From positions 186,001 through 250,000 of the forward strand of contig NZ_AFNV02000001.1 of NCBI RefSeq assembly GCF_000215955.2: DNA of 64,000 bases. The letters run 5' to 3'. Position numbers and translations under genes: made by a program. The notes under the pieces were generated by a model. It was given only the letters and a program-made list of their open reading frames with translations, was not told where the DNA came from and did not search any database. Source of the DNA: Salinisphaera shabanensis E1L3A. GTDB lineage: Bacteria; Pseudomonadota; Gammaproteobacteria; Nevskiales; Salinisphaeraceae. Shown piece after piece: positions 17,179 to 26,005 of this stretch (positions within the stretch are counted from its first letter, which is position 1; each line of letters opens with the position of its first letter).

Positions 17179-18339
17179 TTGAACCGCTTGTTTTCCGGCG
17201 ACTACCCGCGCAGCCGGCTGCTCAGCGCGGCACTGCTGCTCATATTTCTCGCCCTGGCTCTGGGGCCATTCCTGTTCGACGGCATTCGCACATTTTCCAT
17301 GCTGGGCATGATGTGCGTGTTCATCATCGTCGTCGCATCCTACGACCTGATGCTCGGCTATACCCATATCGTATCGTTCGCCCATACGATGTTCTTCGGC
17401 ATCGGCGCCTACGGCATCGCGATTGCCAGCGATCATTACGGCAGCGGCTATGGCGCACTCTTCGCAGGCATCGTCGGCGCGCTGCTGGCAAGCGTGCTGC
17501 TATCGCTTCTGCTGGGCCTGTTGTCGTTGCGCGTGAAAGCCATTTTCTTCGCGCTGGTGACGCTTGCCGTGGCATTCGCGTTTCTGAGCCTGGTGACCCA
17601 GCTCTATAACGTGACCGGCGGTGAAGATGGTCTGGCGGTACGCAGCCCGCGCGAACTGGGGCCGGCGTTCCGCCCGTTCGATTTCCAGGTGCCCGGATTC
17701 AATATCTTTGGCTTTCTCGTCGCCGCTGTTTCCAGCCCGGGCGAGATCGGCCAGGCGTTCCAAGAGGCGCTGTTCAGCGTGCGACTCAGCGGGCGACATC
17801 TGACCTACTACATCACGTTCGTGACCATGGTCGCGATATTCTTCTTCCTGCTGCGCATGGTCAATTCGCCGTTCGGTCGGGTACTTCAGGCGATTCGCGA
17901 GAACGAATTCCGGGCCCAGGCGCTGGGCTATCGCACCGTGTTGTACCGAACCGCCGTTGTCGTCGTTTCAGCCCTGCTGGCCACTGTGGCCGGCATACTT
18001 TTCGCGTTGCTGAACCGCTACGTGAACCCGGAGAACACGCTCAATTTCGAGCTGATGATCTTCATTCTCCTGATGTGTGTCATCGGCGGCATGGGCACGC
18101 TTTATGGCGCAGTCATTGGCACGGTGCTCTTCCTGCTGGCCCAGAACTACCTCCAGGACCTGCTCAAGCAGCTCGATGCGCTCGTACCTGCCGATACGCT
18201 CATCGCCGAACTCATCAACCCGGATCGCTGGCTGCTGTGGTTCGGGCTGCTGTTCATCCTCAGCGTCTATTTCTTCCCGTCGGGTATCGTCGGCCAATTG
18301 CGGATCTGGTCCGCGAAGCGATCGTCGGGCCAAGACTGA
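17179..18339 (+). CDS. livM: ABC importer permease, LivM family
   Basis: 386-residue integral membrane protein, second permease of the importer. It shows the LivM pattern: SYDLMLGYTHIVSFAHTMFFGIGAY, a central loop, NEFRAQALGYRTVLYRTAVVVVSA (the ATPase-contact EAA-like loop) and GGMGTLYGAVIGT. The start is a TTG, chosen because AGAGGAG (17164-17170) sits at the right distance and no ATG is available before the first helix. It ends the operon; a bidirectional terminator lies between it and convergent adhP. Confidence 0.9.
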   Translation: MNRLFSGDYPRSRLLSAALLLIFLALALGPFLFDGIRTFSMLGMMCVFIIVVASYDLMLGYTHIVSFAHTMFFGIGAYGIAIASDHYGSGYGALFAGIVGALLASVLLSLLLGLLSLRVKAIFFALVTLAVAFAFLSLVTQLYNVTGGEDGLAVRSPRELGPAFRPFDFQVPGFNIFGFLVAAVSSPGEIGQAFQEALFSVRLSGRHLTYYITFVTMVAIFFFLLRMVNSPFGRVLQAIRENEFRAQALGYRTVLYRTAVVVVSALLATVAGILFALLNRYVNPENTLNFELMIFILLMCVIGGMGTLYGAVIGTVLFLLAQNYLQDLLKQLDALVPADTLIAELINPDRWLLWFGLLFILSVYFFPSGIVGQLRIWSAKRSSGQD

Positions 18340-18400
18340 ACACAGACGATGCCCAGTCGCCAAAGCAGGCGCAGTGTTCGCAGATCAACCCGCGCCTGAA

Positions 18401-18433
18401 AAAAGGCCGGGCGCTTTTGCAGCGCCCGGCTTT
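18401..18433. terminator. Bidirectional intrinsic terminator
   Basis: A 10-bp perfect stem (GCCGGGCGCT/AGCGCCCGGC, 18406-18415 and 18421-18430) with a 5-base loop. T residues follow on the plus strand, and A residues precede it, giving a U run on the minus strand. It can end both the importer operon and adhP. Confidence 0.75.
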
Positions 18434-18468
18434 CCCTCTCTTCCCCCCCCGCCCCCAAGGCGAACGCG

Positions 18469-19494
18469 TTAGAACTTGATCACGATACGGCCGTCGACCC
18501 GCCCGTGCTCGAGATCCTCGAAGATGCTGTTGATGTCTTCCAGGCGCTTTTCGTGCAAATGCGTCTTGACCTTGCCCTCGGCGGCAAAGGCGAGCGCTTC
18601 GCTCAAATCCTTGCGACTACCGACGATCGAGCCGCGCAAGGTGATGCGCTTGAGCACCACATCGAAGATCGGCGTGGGAAATTCGCCCGGCGGCAGGCCG
18701 ACCATGGCGACCGTGCCCTTGCGTCGCACCATATGCAGCGCCTGCGAAAATGCGGGCGGCGAAACAGCCGTCACCAGCATGCCGTGCGCGCCGCCGCCGG
18801 TGGCAGCCATGACCTGTTCCACGGCGTCTTCATCGCGGGCGTTGATGGCCACGTCGGCGCCCAGTTCGCGCGCCAGGGCCAGCTTGTCAGCCGCCACATC
18901 GAGTGCCACCACCTTGAAGCCCATCGCCTTGGCGTATTGCACGGCGACATGGCCGAGCCCGCCGATACCGGAAATGGCAACCCATTCGCCGGGTTTGGCA
19001 TCGGTTTCCTTGAGGCCTTTGTAGGTGGTCACGCCCGCACACAGAATCGGCGCGATCTGTACATAGTCTACGTTGTCGGGTAGGCGCCCTACATAATCGG
19101 CATGGCCGATTGCGTATTCGGCAAAGCTGCCGTTGACGCTATAGCCACTGTCGTTCTGCTGTTCGCAGAGCGTTTCCCACCCGGTGATGCAGTATTCGCA
19201 AGCGCCACAGGCATCGTGCAGCCAGGCAATACCAACCGAATCCCCTTCCTTGAGATGGGTGACGCCTTCACCGACCTTAACGACCACGCCCGCACCTTCA
19301 TGACCTGGAATCAACGGCAGGTTCGGCTTGACCGGCCAGTCGCCATTGGCGGCGTGTAGATCGGTATGGCACACGCCGGTCGCCTTGATCTGAACCAGGA
19401 CCTCGTCGCGACCCGGGGTGGGGATATCGACCTCTTCAATCGTCAAAGGCTCGCCAAAGCGGTGAACAACAGCTGCTTTCATTTTCTGGGTCAT
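18469..19494 (-). CDS. adhP: Zinc-dependent alcohol dehydrogenase, AdhP type
   Basis: 341-residue NAD-dependent medium-chain alcohol dehydrogenase. Catalytic zinc ligands in [14 protein letters not shown] and the later Cys of [14 protein letters not shown]; structural zinc cysteines in [15 protein letters not shown]; nucleotide-binding [19 protein letters not shown] followed by ALDV. Very close in pattern to E. coli AdhP (ethanol/propanol oxidation). It is divergent from an aldehyde dehydrogenase gene, so together they would oxidise a primary alcohol to the acid. A perfect 8-bp inverted repeat lies just upstream of its start. Confidence 0.93.
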   Translation of the reverse strand: MTQKMKAAVVHRFGEPLTIEEVDIPTPGRDEVLVQIKATGVCHTDLHAANGDWPVKPNLPLIPGHEGAGVVVKVGEGVTHLKEGDSVGIAWLHDACGACEYCITGWETLCEQQNDSGYSVNGSFAEYAIGHADYVGRLPDNVDYVQIAPILCAGVTTYKGLKETDAKPGEWVAISGIGGLGHVAVQYAKAMGFKVVALDVAADKLALARELGADVAINARDEDAVEQVMAATGGGAHGMLVTAVSPPAFSQALHMVRRKGTVAMVGLPPGEFPTPIFDVVLKRITLRGSIVGSRKDLSEALAFAAEGKVKTHLHEKRLEDINSIFEDLEHGRVDGRIVIKF

Positions 19495-19508
19495 GACTTT
19501 GCCTTTCG

Positions 19509-19531
19509 GATTCGAAACATAGCTTCGAATC
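19509..19531. promoter_or_regulatory. Inverted repeat upstream of adhP
   Basis: GATTCGAA (19509-19516), seven bases, TTCGAATC (19524-19531): a perfect 8-bp inverted repeat 15 bases upstream of the adhP start in the adhP/aldehyde dehydrogenase divergent region. It may be an operator or a 5'-leader hairpin; which one cannot be decided from sequence. Confidence 0.45.
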
Positions 19532-19678
19532 TAACGTGCTCACATACAGGCACCATGATCTATATCAACTACTCCGCCCTTCGGGCTGCGCGATAGTCAT
19601 GATTGCCTGTTCGTGCCACCACACCGATCAGTAACCGGTATGTAGTGCACGAATCATCTACAGCCTCGGAGTGAAGTC

Positions 19679-21199
19679 ATGGACGAAAAAGTCGATCCCA
19701 GCGCATTGGAAAGCCATAGCTTGCGTAGCCGCTACGACAACTTCATCGGTGGCGAATGGCGCGCGCCGACACAAGGCCGATACTTCAGCAACAAGAGCCC
19801 GATCGACGAAAGCGTGCTCTGCGAAGTCGCCCAGTCCGATGCCAGCGATGTCGAACGTGCACTCGACGCGGCCCACGGCGCACGCGAGGCGTGGGCACGC
19901 ACGTCGCCGGCAGAGCGTGCGGAACTGCTCTACAAGATCGCCCAGCGTATCGACGACAACCTCGAGCTGCTCGCGCGCGTGGAAACCCGCGATAACGGCA
20001 AGCCGATTCGCGAAACGCTGGGCGCGGACATACCGCTGGCAGCAGATCATTTCCGTTATTTCGCCGGCTGCATACGTGCCGAGGAAGGCTCGATCGGCGA
20101 AATCGACCACGATACGGTGGCTTATCACTTTCGCGAGCCGTTGGGCGTGGTCGGCCAGATTATCCCCTGGAACTTCCCGCTGCTGATGGGCGCCTGGAAA
20201 CTCGCACCGGCGCTGGCCGCAGGCAACTGCGTGGTCATCAAACCGGCATCGAATACGCCAATGAGCCTGGCCGTACTCATGGATCTGGTCGGCGACCTGT
20301 TGCCGGCGGGCGTGCTCAACGTGGTGTTCGGCCCCGGTGGCGAGGTAGGCAATGCGTTGGCCGCCAGCCCGCGTATCGCCAAGATCGCGTTTACCGGCGA
20401 AACCACCACCGGCCGCCGCATCATGCACGCCGCGGCGGACAACCTCATCCCACAGACCATGGAGCTGGGCGGCAAATCGCCGAACATCTTCTTCGCCGAT
20501 GTAATGGACGCCGACGACGACTTCCTCGACAAGGCACTGGAAGGCCTCGCGCTGTTCGCCTTCAACAAGGGCGAAGTCTGTACCTGCCCATCGCGCGCGC
20601 TGGTACAGGAATCGATCTTTGATGCGTTCATGGAGCGTGCGGTCGAACGCGTGGCCAATATCCGTGTGGGCGATCCGCTGGATCCCGAAACCCAGATGGG
20701 GCCGCAGTGCTCGAGCAGCCAGTACCACAAGATTCTCGAATATATCGATATCGGCAACAACGAAGGCGCCCAATGCCTGACCGGCGGCGAGCGCGCACAG
20801 CTCGACGGCCATCTGGAAAACGGCTATTTCCTGCAGCCGACGGTGTTCTCCGGCAATAACAAGATGCGTGTCTTCCAGGAAGAGATCTTCGGGCCGGTGC
20901 TATCGGTGACCACCTTCAAGGACATCGATGAAGCCATCGAAATCGGCAACGACACGCCCTATGGCCTCGGCGCCGGCGTATGGTCACGCAGCGTTCACAA
21001 CACCTATCGCGTAGGCCGCGCCATTCAGGCCGGGCGCGTCTGGACGAACTGCTATCACCAGTACCCGGCCCATGCGGCCTTCGGCGGCTACAAGGAATCC
21101 GGCTTTGGGCGCGAGACCCACAAGATGATTCTGGACCACTACCAGCAGACCAAGAACCTGTTGGTGAGCTATTCGACCCAGGCCCAGGGCCTGTTCTAG
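19679..21199 (+). CDS. NAD-dependent aldehyde dehydrogenase, AldB/ExaC type
   Basis: 506 residues. Conserved segments: [21 protein letters not shown], the NAD-binding [12 protein letters not shown], the catalytic Glu in [11 protein letters not shown], and catalytic Cys in [11 protein letters not shown] (the second position of the Cys pair is usual in this subfamily). The C-terminal [17 protein letters not shown] is typical of AldB/ExaC enzymes, which oxidise acetaldehyde and other short aldehydes. It lies divergently from adhP, 184 bases apart, suggesting shared control and a two-step alcohol oxidation. Confidence 0.93.
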   Translation: MDEKVDPSALESHSLRSRYDNFIGGEWRAPTQGRYFSNKSPIDESVLCEVAQSDASDVERALDAAHGAREAWARTSPAERAELLYKIAQRIDDNLELLARVETRDNGKPIRETLGADIPLAADHFRYFAGCIRAEEGSIGEIDHDTVAYHFREPLGVVGQIIPWNFPLLMGAWKLAPALAAGNCVVIKPASNTPMSLAVLMDLVGDLLPAGVLNVVFGPGGEVGNALAASPRIAKIAFTGETTTGRRIMHAAADNLIPQTMELGGKSPNIFFADVMDADDDFLDKALEGLALFAFNKGEVCTCPSRALVQESIFDAFMERAVERVANIRVGDPLDPETQMGPQCSSSQYHKILEYIDIGNNEGAQCLTGGERAQLDGHLENGYFLQPTVFSGNNKMRVFQEEIFGPVLSVTTFKDIDEAIEIGNDTPYGLGAGVWSRSVHNTYRVGRAIQAGRVWTNCYHQYPAHAAFGGYKESGFGRETHKMILDHYQQTKNLLVSYSTQAQGLF

Positions 21200-21213
21200 T
21201 CCTTAGCACGACC

Positions 21214-21252
21214 GGGTGCGATCGAGCGTAGCCACCGCGCTCGATCGCACCC
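21214..21252. repeat. Long GC-rich inverted repeat
   Basis: A perfect 15-bp inverted repeat (GGGTGCGATCGAGCG at 21214-21228 and its complement at 21238-21252) 14 bases after the aldehyde dehydrogenase stop. It is strong enough to end or protect that transcript but has no T run, so I do not call it a standard terminator. Confidence 0.55.
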
Positions 21253-21369
21253 CGGCCCGCGGCTGAGCACTGCCGAGGAGGGCCGAACCCGCGACGGCTG
21301 CCGACACAACGACCATACGCTAGACTGGCGCGCCTTTCGCAACCCGGCGCCTTGTCGCCCCGTTCGCCC

Positions 21370-23232
21370 ATGTTTGGTCTGTTCGAACGCCTGGTCGCAC
21401 CCTTTCCGGACGACGGCCGTACGCCGCCACGCGACAGCCTGCTGCGTTATATCGCTTTCTATGCAAAGCCCGTATGGCCGCTACTTTTGGCCATGGCTCT
21501 GCTGACTGCAGCGATTTCCGTGATCGAAGTGTCGCTGTTCGCCTTTCTCGGCCATATCATCGACTGGTTCGCGACATCGCCGCGCGAGACGTTCGTCTCC
21601 GACAACGCCCTGGCGCTGACCTGCATGGCGCTGGTGATACTGGTCGTACTGCCGCTGCTGGTATTTATTGAAGGGCTGGTGACGTTTCAGGCGCTCTCGG
21701 GCAACTTCCCGATGCGTTTTCGCTGGTCGGTGCATCGCTGGCTGTTGAGCCAGTCGCTGACGTTCTTTCAGGATGAATTCGCCGGTCGGATTGCCACCAA
21801 GCTCATGCAGACCGCGCTCGCCGTGCGTGAGACGGTGATGAAGTTTCTGGACGTCATGCTCTACGTGGCGGTGTATTTCACCGGCATCGTGGTGCTTGTC
21901 GCCGGTGCCGACTGGCGTCTGGCGGTACCGTTCATGTTCTGGCTGGTGGGCTATATCGCCCTGCTTCGCTATTTCGTGCCACGGCTGGGCAGGGTGGCCG
22001 AACGCCAGGCCGATGCACGTGCAGCGATGACCGGGCGTGTGGTGGATGCCTATACCAATATCGCCACCGTGAAGCTGTTCGCCCATACCGAACGCGAAGG
22101 CGATTACGCCCGCCAGAGCATGCAGGCGTTCCTGAGCACCGTGTATGCGCAGATGCGCAAGGTGAACGGCTTTTATGCCAGCCTGTATCTGCTCAATTCA
22201 TTACTGCTGATCGCGGTGGCCGCCCTCGGCATCACGCTGTGGCAATCGAGCCTGATCAGCGCCGGCGCAATTGCGGCCGCCCTCGGGCTGGTGCTGCGTA
22301 TCAACGGCATGGCGCAATGGATCATGTGGGAAGTCTCGCAGCTGTTCGAGAATATCGGCACGCTGCGTGACGGCATGGGCACCTTCTCCAAAACCCAGGC
22401 GCTGGTGGACGCGCCCGACGCAACGCGTCTCGCCGTCCCCAAGGGCGCAATTGCCTTCGACAACATCGGCTTTCACTACGGCCGCGGCGCGGGCGTGATC
22501 GAGAATTTTTCTTTGCAGATCGCACCCGGCGAAAAGATCGGCCTGGTCGGGCGCTCGGGTGCTGGCAAGTCCACGCTGCTGTCGCTACTGCTGCGTTTTC
22601 ACGATGTGGAATCCGGCACGATCACGATCGACGGCCAGAACATCGCCCAGGTCACCCAGTCGTCGCTGCGTGAAAACATCGGCATGGTCACCCAGGACAC
22701 GGCCCTGCTGCACCGCTCGGTCGGCGACAATGTCCGTTATGGCCGGCCCGACGCCAGCGACGCCGAGGTCGAAGCGGCGCTGACCGCTGCGCATGCACGT
22801 GCTTTCATCGACGATCTGGTCGATGCCCAGGGCCAGCGCGGGCTCGATGCCATGGTCGGCGAGCGCGGGGTGAAGCTCTCCGGCGGCCAACGCCAGCGTA
22901 TTGCGCTGGCACGCGTCATGCTCAAGAACGCGCCGATTCTGCTGCTCGACGAGGCCACCTCGGCGCTGGATTCCGAAGTCGAGGCCGCGATCACCGAAAA
23001 TCTGCAGCAGCTTATGCAGAACAAGACGGTGATCGCGATCGCCCATCGGCTGTCCACCATCGCCGAACTGGATCGGCTGATCGTGATCGATGAAGGCGCC
23101 ATCGTGGAGGCCGGCACGCACGCCGAACTCATCGCCGCAGACGGTCTTTATGCCCGCCTCTGGCGGATGCAGTCCGGCGGTTTTCTGGCCGACGCGCCAG
23201 CGCCGACAAGCCACAAACAAAGCGCCGGCTGA
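21370..23232 (+). CDS. ABC exporter, fused permease-ATPase
   Basis: 620 residues: a six-helix exporter membrane domain (about 30-330) followed by an ATPase domain with Walker A GRSGAGKST, signature LSGGQRQRIALARV, Walker B ILLLDEATSALD and switch His in IAHRLSTIAELD. This is a half-transporter of the MsbA/multidrug/lipid exporter type and should work as a homodimer in the inner membrane. Substrate unknown. I use the ATG at 21370; a TTG six codons earlier is less likely. The stop shares one base with the ATG of the next transporter gene. Confidence 0.92.
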   Translation: MFGLFERLVAPFPDDGRTPPRDSLLRYIAFYAKPVWPLLLAMALLTAAISVIEVSLFAFLGHIIDWFATSPRETFVSDNALALTCMALVILVVLPLLVFIEGLVTFQALSGNFPMRFRWSVHRWLLSQSLTFFQDEFAGRIATKLMQTALAVRETVMKFLDVMLYVAVYFTGIVVLVAGADWRLAVPFMFWLVGYIALLRYFVPRLGRVAERQADARAAMTGRVVDAYTNIATVKLFAHTEREGDYARQSMQAFLSTVYAQMRKVNGFYASLYLLNSLLLIAVAALGITLWQSSLISAGAIAAALGLVLRINGMAQWIMWEVSQLFENIGTLRDGMGTFSKTQALVDAPDATRLAVPKGAIAFDNIGFHYGRGAGVIENFSLQIAPGEKIGLVGRSGAGKSTLLSLLLRFHDVESGTITIDGQNIAQVTQSSLRENIGMVTQDTALLHRSVGDNVRYGRPDASDAEVEAALTAAHARAFIDDLVDAQGQRGLDAMVGERGVKLSGGQRQRIALARVMLKNAPILLLDEATSALDSEVEAAITENLQQLMQNKTVIAIAHRLSTIAELDRLIVIDEGAIVEAGTHAELIAADGLYARLWRMQSGGFLADAPAPTSHKQSAG

Positions 23233-24128
23233 TGCAGCGCGCTGCCTCCAAGGCCGCGCTCGCCTACCCGCTGCTGGTTGCCACCACGCTGGCCTGGGGG
23301 CTGAATGCGGTCGCCGGCAAATTCGCGGTGGGCCATATCAGCCCGCTGCTGCTCACGCATCTACGCTGGGGCGGCGCATTTCTGGCGGCACTGCCGTTTG
23401 CCTGGCCCTATCTCAAACAGGACTGGCCCGTCATTCGTCGCCATGCGCCACTGCTGATCGCCTATGGCGCGATCGGTTTTTCCGGCTTCAACGCGGCTCT
23501 TTACAGCGCGCTCAATCATACGAGTGCGATCAATGTGGTGATCGAACAGGCCGGCATGCCGGGCGTGATCTTCGCGCTCAATTTTCTTGTGCTGCGTGAG
23601 TACATCACGGCGCGCCAGCTGTTGGGATTTGTCATCACGGTGGCCGGCGTCGCGCTGATCGTATCCGGCGGCCAGCTCTCCCGCCTGCTCGCGCTCGATC
23701 TCAATCGCGGCGATGCGCTGATGCTGGTCGCCATCACCTGCTACGGCGGCTATACCGCGGCGCTGCGGATCAAGCCGCCCATGCACTGGCTGAGCTTCAT
23801 CGCCGTGATTTCGTTTACCGCCTGGCTCGGCTCGTTTCCATTCGCTGCCTGGGAATATGCCAGCGATACGATCATCTGGCCGGATGCGATCGGCCTGTCC
23901 GTGGTCGGGTTTGCTGCCCTGGTGCCCGGCCTGATCGCGCAGACCGCTTTCATCCGCGGCAACGAACTGATTGGCGGCAACCGGGCCGGCATATTCCTGA
24001 ACCTGGTACCCATCTTTGGCACGTTACTGTCGGTCGTGTTGCTTGGCGAAACCTTGCACCTCTTTCATGTGGTAGCGCTAACACTGGTGCTTGGCGGCAT
24101 CGCACTGGCCGAACGTGGCGGTCGTTGA
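23232..24128 (+). CDS. EamA/DMT-family transporter
   Basis: 298 residues with about ten hydrophobic helices in two repeated EamA halves; the first opens with VATTLAWGLNAVAGKFAVG, the second has GGYTAALRIKPPMHW followed by helices ending in LGGIALAERG. Such proteins export amino acids or other metabolites; the substrate cannot be predicted. Translationally coupled to the ABC exporter (TGATG) and followed after about 85 bases by the redox sensor kinase gene on the same strand. Confidence 0.9.
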   Translation: MQRAASKAALAYPLLVATTLAWGLNAVAGKFAVGHISPLLLTHLRWGGAFLAALPFAWPYLKQDWPVIRRHAPLLIAYGAIGFSGFNAALYSALNHTSAINVVIEQAGMPGVIFALNFLVLREYITARQLLGFVITVAGVALIVSGGQLSRLLALDLNRGDALMLVAITCYGGYTAALRIKPPMHWLSFIAVISFTAWLGSFPFAAWEYASDTIIWPDAIGLSVVGFAALVPGLIAQTAFIRGNELIGGNRAGIFLNLVPIFGTLLSVVLLGETLHLFHVVALTLVLGGIALAERGGR

Positions 24129-24212
24129 CCCCGATGCGACCGATTGTCGCAGCGACGGCGTTCAACCGGCGCGACCGTTATCCTGACCTGGCGATTCGAT
24201 CGACCTGAACGC

Positions 24213-25469
24213 ATGCAGGCTGTTTTCCGACTGACGCCAATCCGGCTACTCACCTGGCTCTACTGGCTGCGCTGGGCCACGATTGCCTGCGTCTTGCTAG
24301 CCGTGGCAGCCGCACCGGCTTTATCGAGCATCACGCTGGCCACGCGCACGCTGCTCGCCGTGACCGTAATCGTGGCAGCAATCAACGCCTTGATCGGCTG
24401 GAGTCTGCGCCGGGCGCGCCCCGCCACGGAGGTGGAGCTGCTCGCACATCTGGTACTGGATGTCGCCGCACTCACGGCATGGCTTGCCTGTACCGGCGGT
24501 TCGGCCAGCGCTTTCGTATCCATGTACCTGCTGCCGATCGCGATCGCCGCAGCCGCACTGCCGCGCGCCCAGGCGTGGCTGGTCGCAGCGCTGGCCGGCG
24601 GTGCGTATACGGCGCTGTTGCTGCGTTTTCTCTATCCGCGGCCGATGGGCCACCACGGCGATTTCGCCCTGCATGTGCTCGGCATGTGGGCGACGTTCAT
24701 CGTCAGCGCTGCCCTGCTGGTGGTATTCGTCGGCAGCATGGCGTCGGCGGTACGCCGGCGAGATCGTTCGCTGGCAGCCGCACGCGAGCAGATGCTGCGA
24801 AACGAACAGATCACCGCGATCGGCGCGCTCGCCGCAGGCGCTGCTCACGAACTGAGCACGCCGTTATCGACCATGTCGGTGATCGTATCCGAACTGCGTG
24901 ACACCGAGCCGCCGGATACGCCGTTACAAGCCGATCTTGCTGTGCTGAATCAACAACTGGCCCTCTGTGCGCATCAAATCGATCAGCTCCTAGGCGCTGC
25001 CGAACCCACTGGTACGGCGCAAACGCCGGTTTCCGTGGTCGACGCCTTGCATCAGATCGTTTCACGCTGGCGGCTGATGCGCCCGGATATCCATGCCTCG
25101 GTGAGTGTCGATCCCGCCCTGGAGACGGCGAGTCTCGAAGACGAGGTTGCCTTCGGCCAGGCGCTGACGAACGTGCTCAACAATGCGGCCGATGCGTCCC
25201 TGAGCAACGACAGCGACCGGGTCGACATCGCCGCTCAGCGATACGATGACCGTCTGGATATAACCATCGACGATGCCGGCACCGGGATTGCGGATGCCGA
25301 TACCGCCCGCGCCGGCCGTTTGCGATTTTCGACCAAGCGCGAGGGGCGCGGGCTGGGGCTGATCGTGTCGCACGTGAGCCTCGATCGACTGGGCGGCGAA
25401 ATCAGCCTCAAACGCCGGCCCGAGGGCGGCACGCGCACGCGCGTTGTCGTACCGCTTTCGCCCCAATGA
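24213..25469 (+). CDS. regB: Membrane sensor histidine kinase, RegB/PrrB family
   Basis: 418 residues: six hydrophobic helices (to about residue 175), a dimerisation/H-box AIGALAAGAAHELSTPLSTM with His212, and an ATPase domain (N box NVLNNAADASL, then DAGTGI and GRGLGLIVSHVSL). The AHELSTPL box is diagnostic for RegB/PrrB/ActS redox kinases. The quinone-sensing GGxxNPF loop of this family is degenerate here, reading GGSASAF (residues 95-101). A Cys just after the H-box region (LALCAHQI) is where family members carry their redox Cys. ATG 24213 is preferred over an upstream TTG. It overlaps regA by four bases. Confidence 0.9.
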   Translation: MQAVFRLTPIRLLTWLYWLRWATIACVLLAVAAAPALSSITLATRTLLAVTVIVAAINALIGWSLRRARPATEVELLAHLVLDVAALTAWLACTGGSASAFVSMYLLPIAIAAAALPRAQAWLVAALAGGAYTALLLRFLYPRPMGHHGDFALHVLGMWATFIVSAALLVVFVGSMASAVRRRDRSLAAAREQMLRNEQITAIGALAAGAAHELSTPLSTMSVIVSELRDTEPPDTPLQADLAVLNQQLALCAHQIDQLLGAAEPTGTAQTPVSVVDALHQIVSRWRLMRPDIHASVSVDPALETASLEDEVAFGQALTNVLNNAADASLSNDSDRVDIAAQRYDDRLDITIDDAGTGIADADTARAGRLRFSTKREGRGLGLIVSHVSLDRLGGEISLKRRPEGGTRTRVVVPLSPQ

Positions 25470-26005
25470 GCAAGTCCATGCGCGTACTGCTTATCGACGA
25501 CGATCCGGTTTTTGCTGCCACCCTCGCCCGCGCCCTGGGCCGTCGCCGTATCGATACCGCCCTCGCCCACAACGCCGACACCGCGCTCGAGCAAGCCGTA
25601 CAGTGGCAACCCAGCCATGTGCTGCTGGACCTGAATCTTGGCGGCGATATATCTGGCCTGGATCTGATCGCACCGCTATGCGAGCGCGTCGCCGATGTTC
25701 GCATCACCGTGCTGACCGGCTATGCCAGTATCGCCACGACCGTGACCGCCATGCAGCGCGGCGCCGTCGGCTATCTGGCCAAACCGGTCGACGCGCCCAC
25801 CGTGCTGGCGGCACTAGCCGGCGAGAACGACAGCACGGCAAGCGACACGCCCGGCAAGCGTATGTCGCTCAAACGGCTGGAGTGGGAACATATCCAGCGC
25901 GTACTCGCCGAACACGACGGCAATATCTCGGAAGCCGCGCGCAGCCTGGGGCTGCATCGGCGCACGCTCCAGCGCAAGCTCGACAAGAAACCCGTGAAGT
26001 TCTAG
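25466..26005 (+). CDS. regA: Response regulator, RegA/PrrA/ActR family
   Basis: 179 residues. Receiver domain with the acidic triplet LLIDDDP, phospho-acceptor D55 in LLDLNLGGDISGLDL, Thr in VLTGYASI and Lys in YLAKPVD. The C-terminal Fis-type helix-turn-helix (LEWEHIQRVLAEHDGNISEAARSLG then HRRTLQRKL) is the RegA hallmark. RegB/RegA systems adjust respiration, carbon and nitrogen pathways to redox state. The last bases overlap convergently with the stop of the PepSY gene: the two stop codons share CTAG, so there is no terminator between them. Confidence 0.93.
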   Translation: MSKSMRVLLIDDDPVFAATLARALGRRRIDTALAHNADTALEQAVQWQPSHVLLDLNLGGDISGLDLIAPLCERVADVRITVLTGYASIATTVTAMQRGAVGYLAKPVDAPTVLAALAGENDSTASDTPGKRMSLKRLEWEHIQRVLAEHDGNISEAARSLGLHRRTLQRKLDKKPVKF

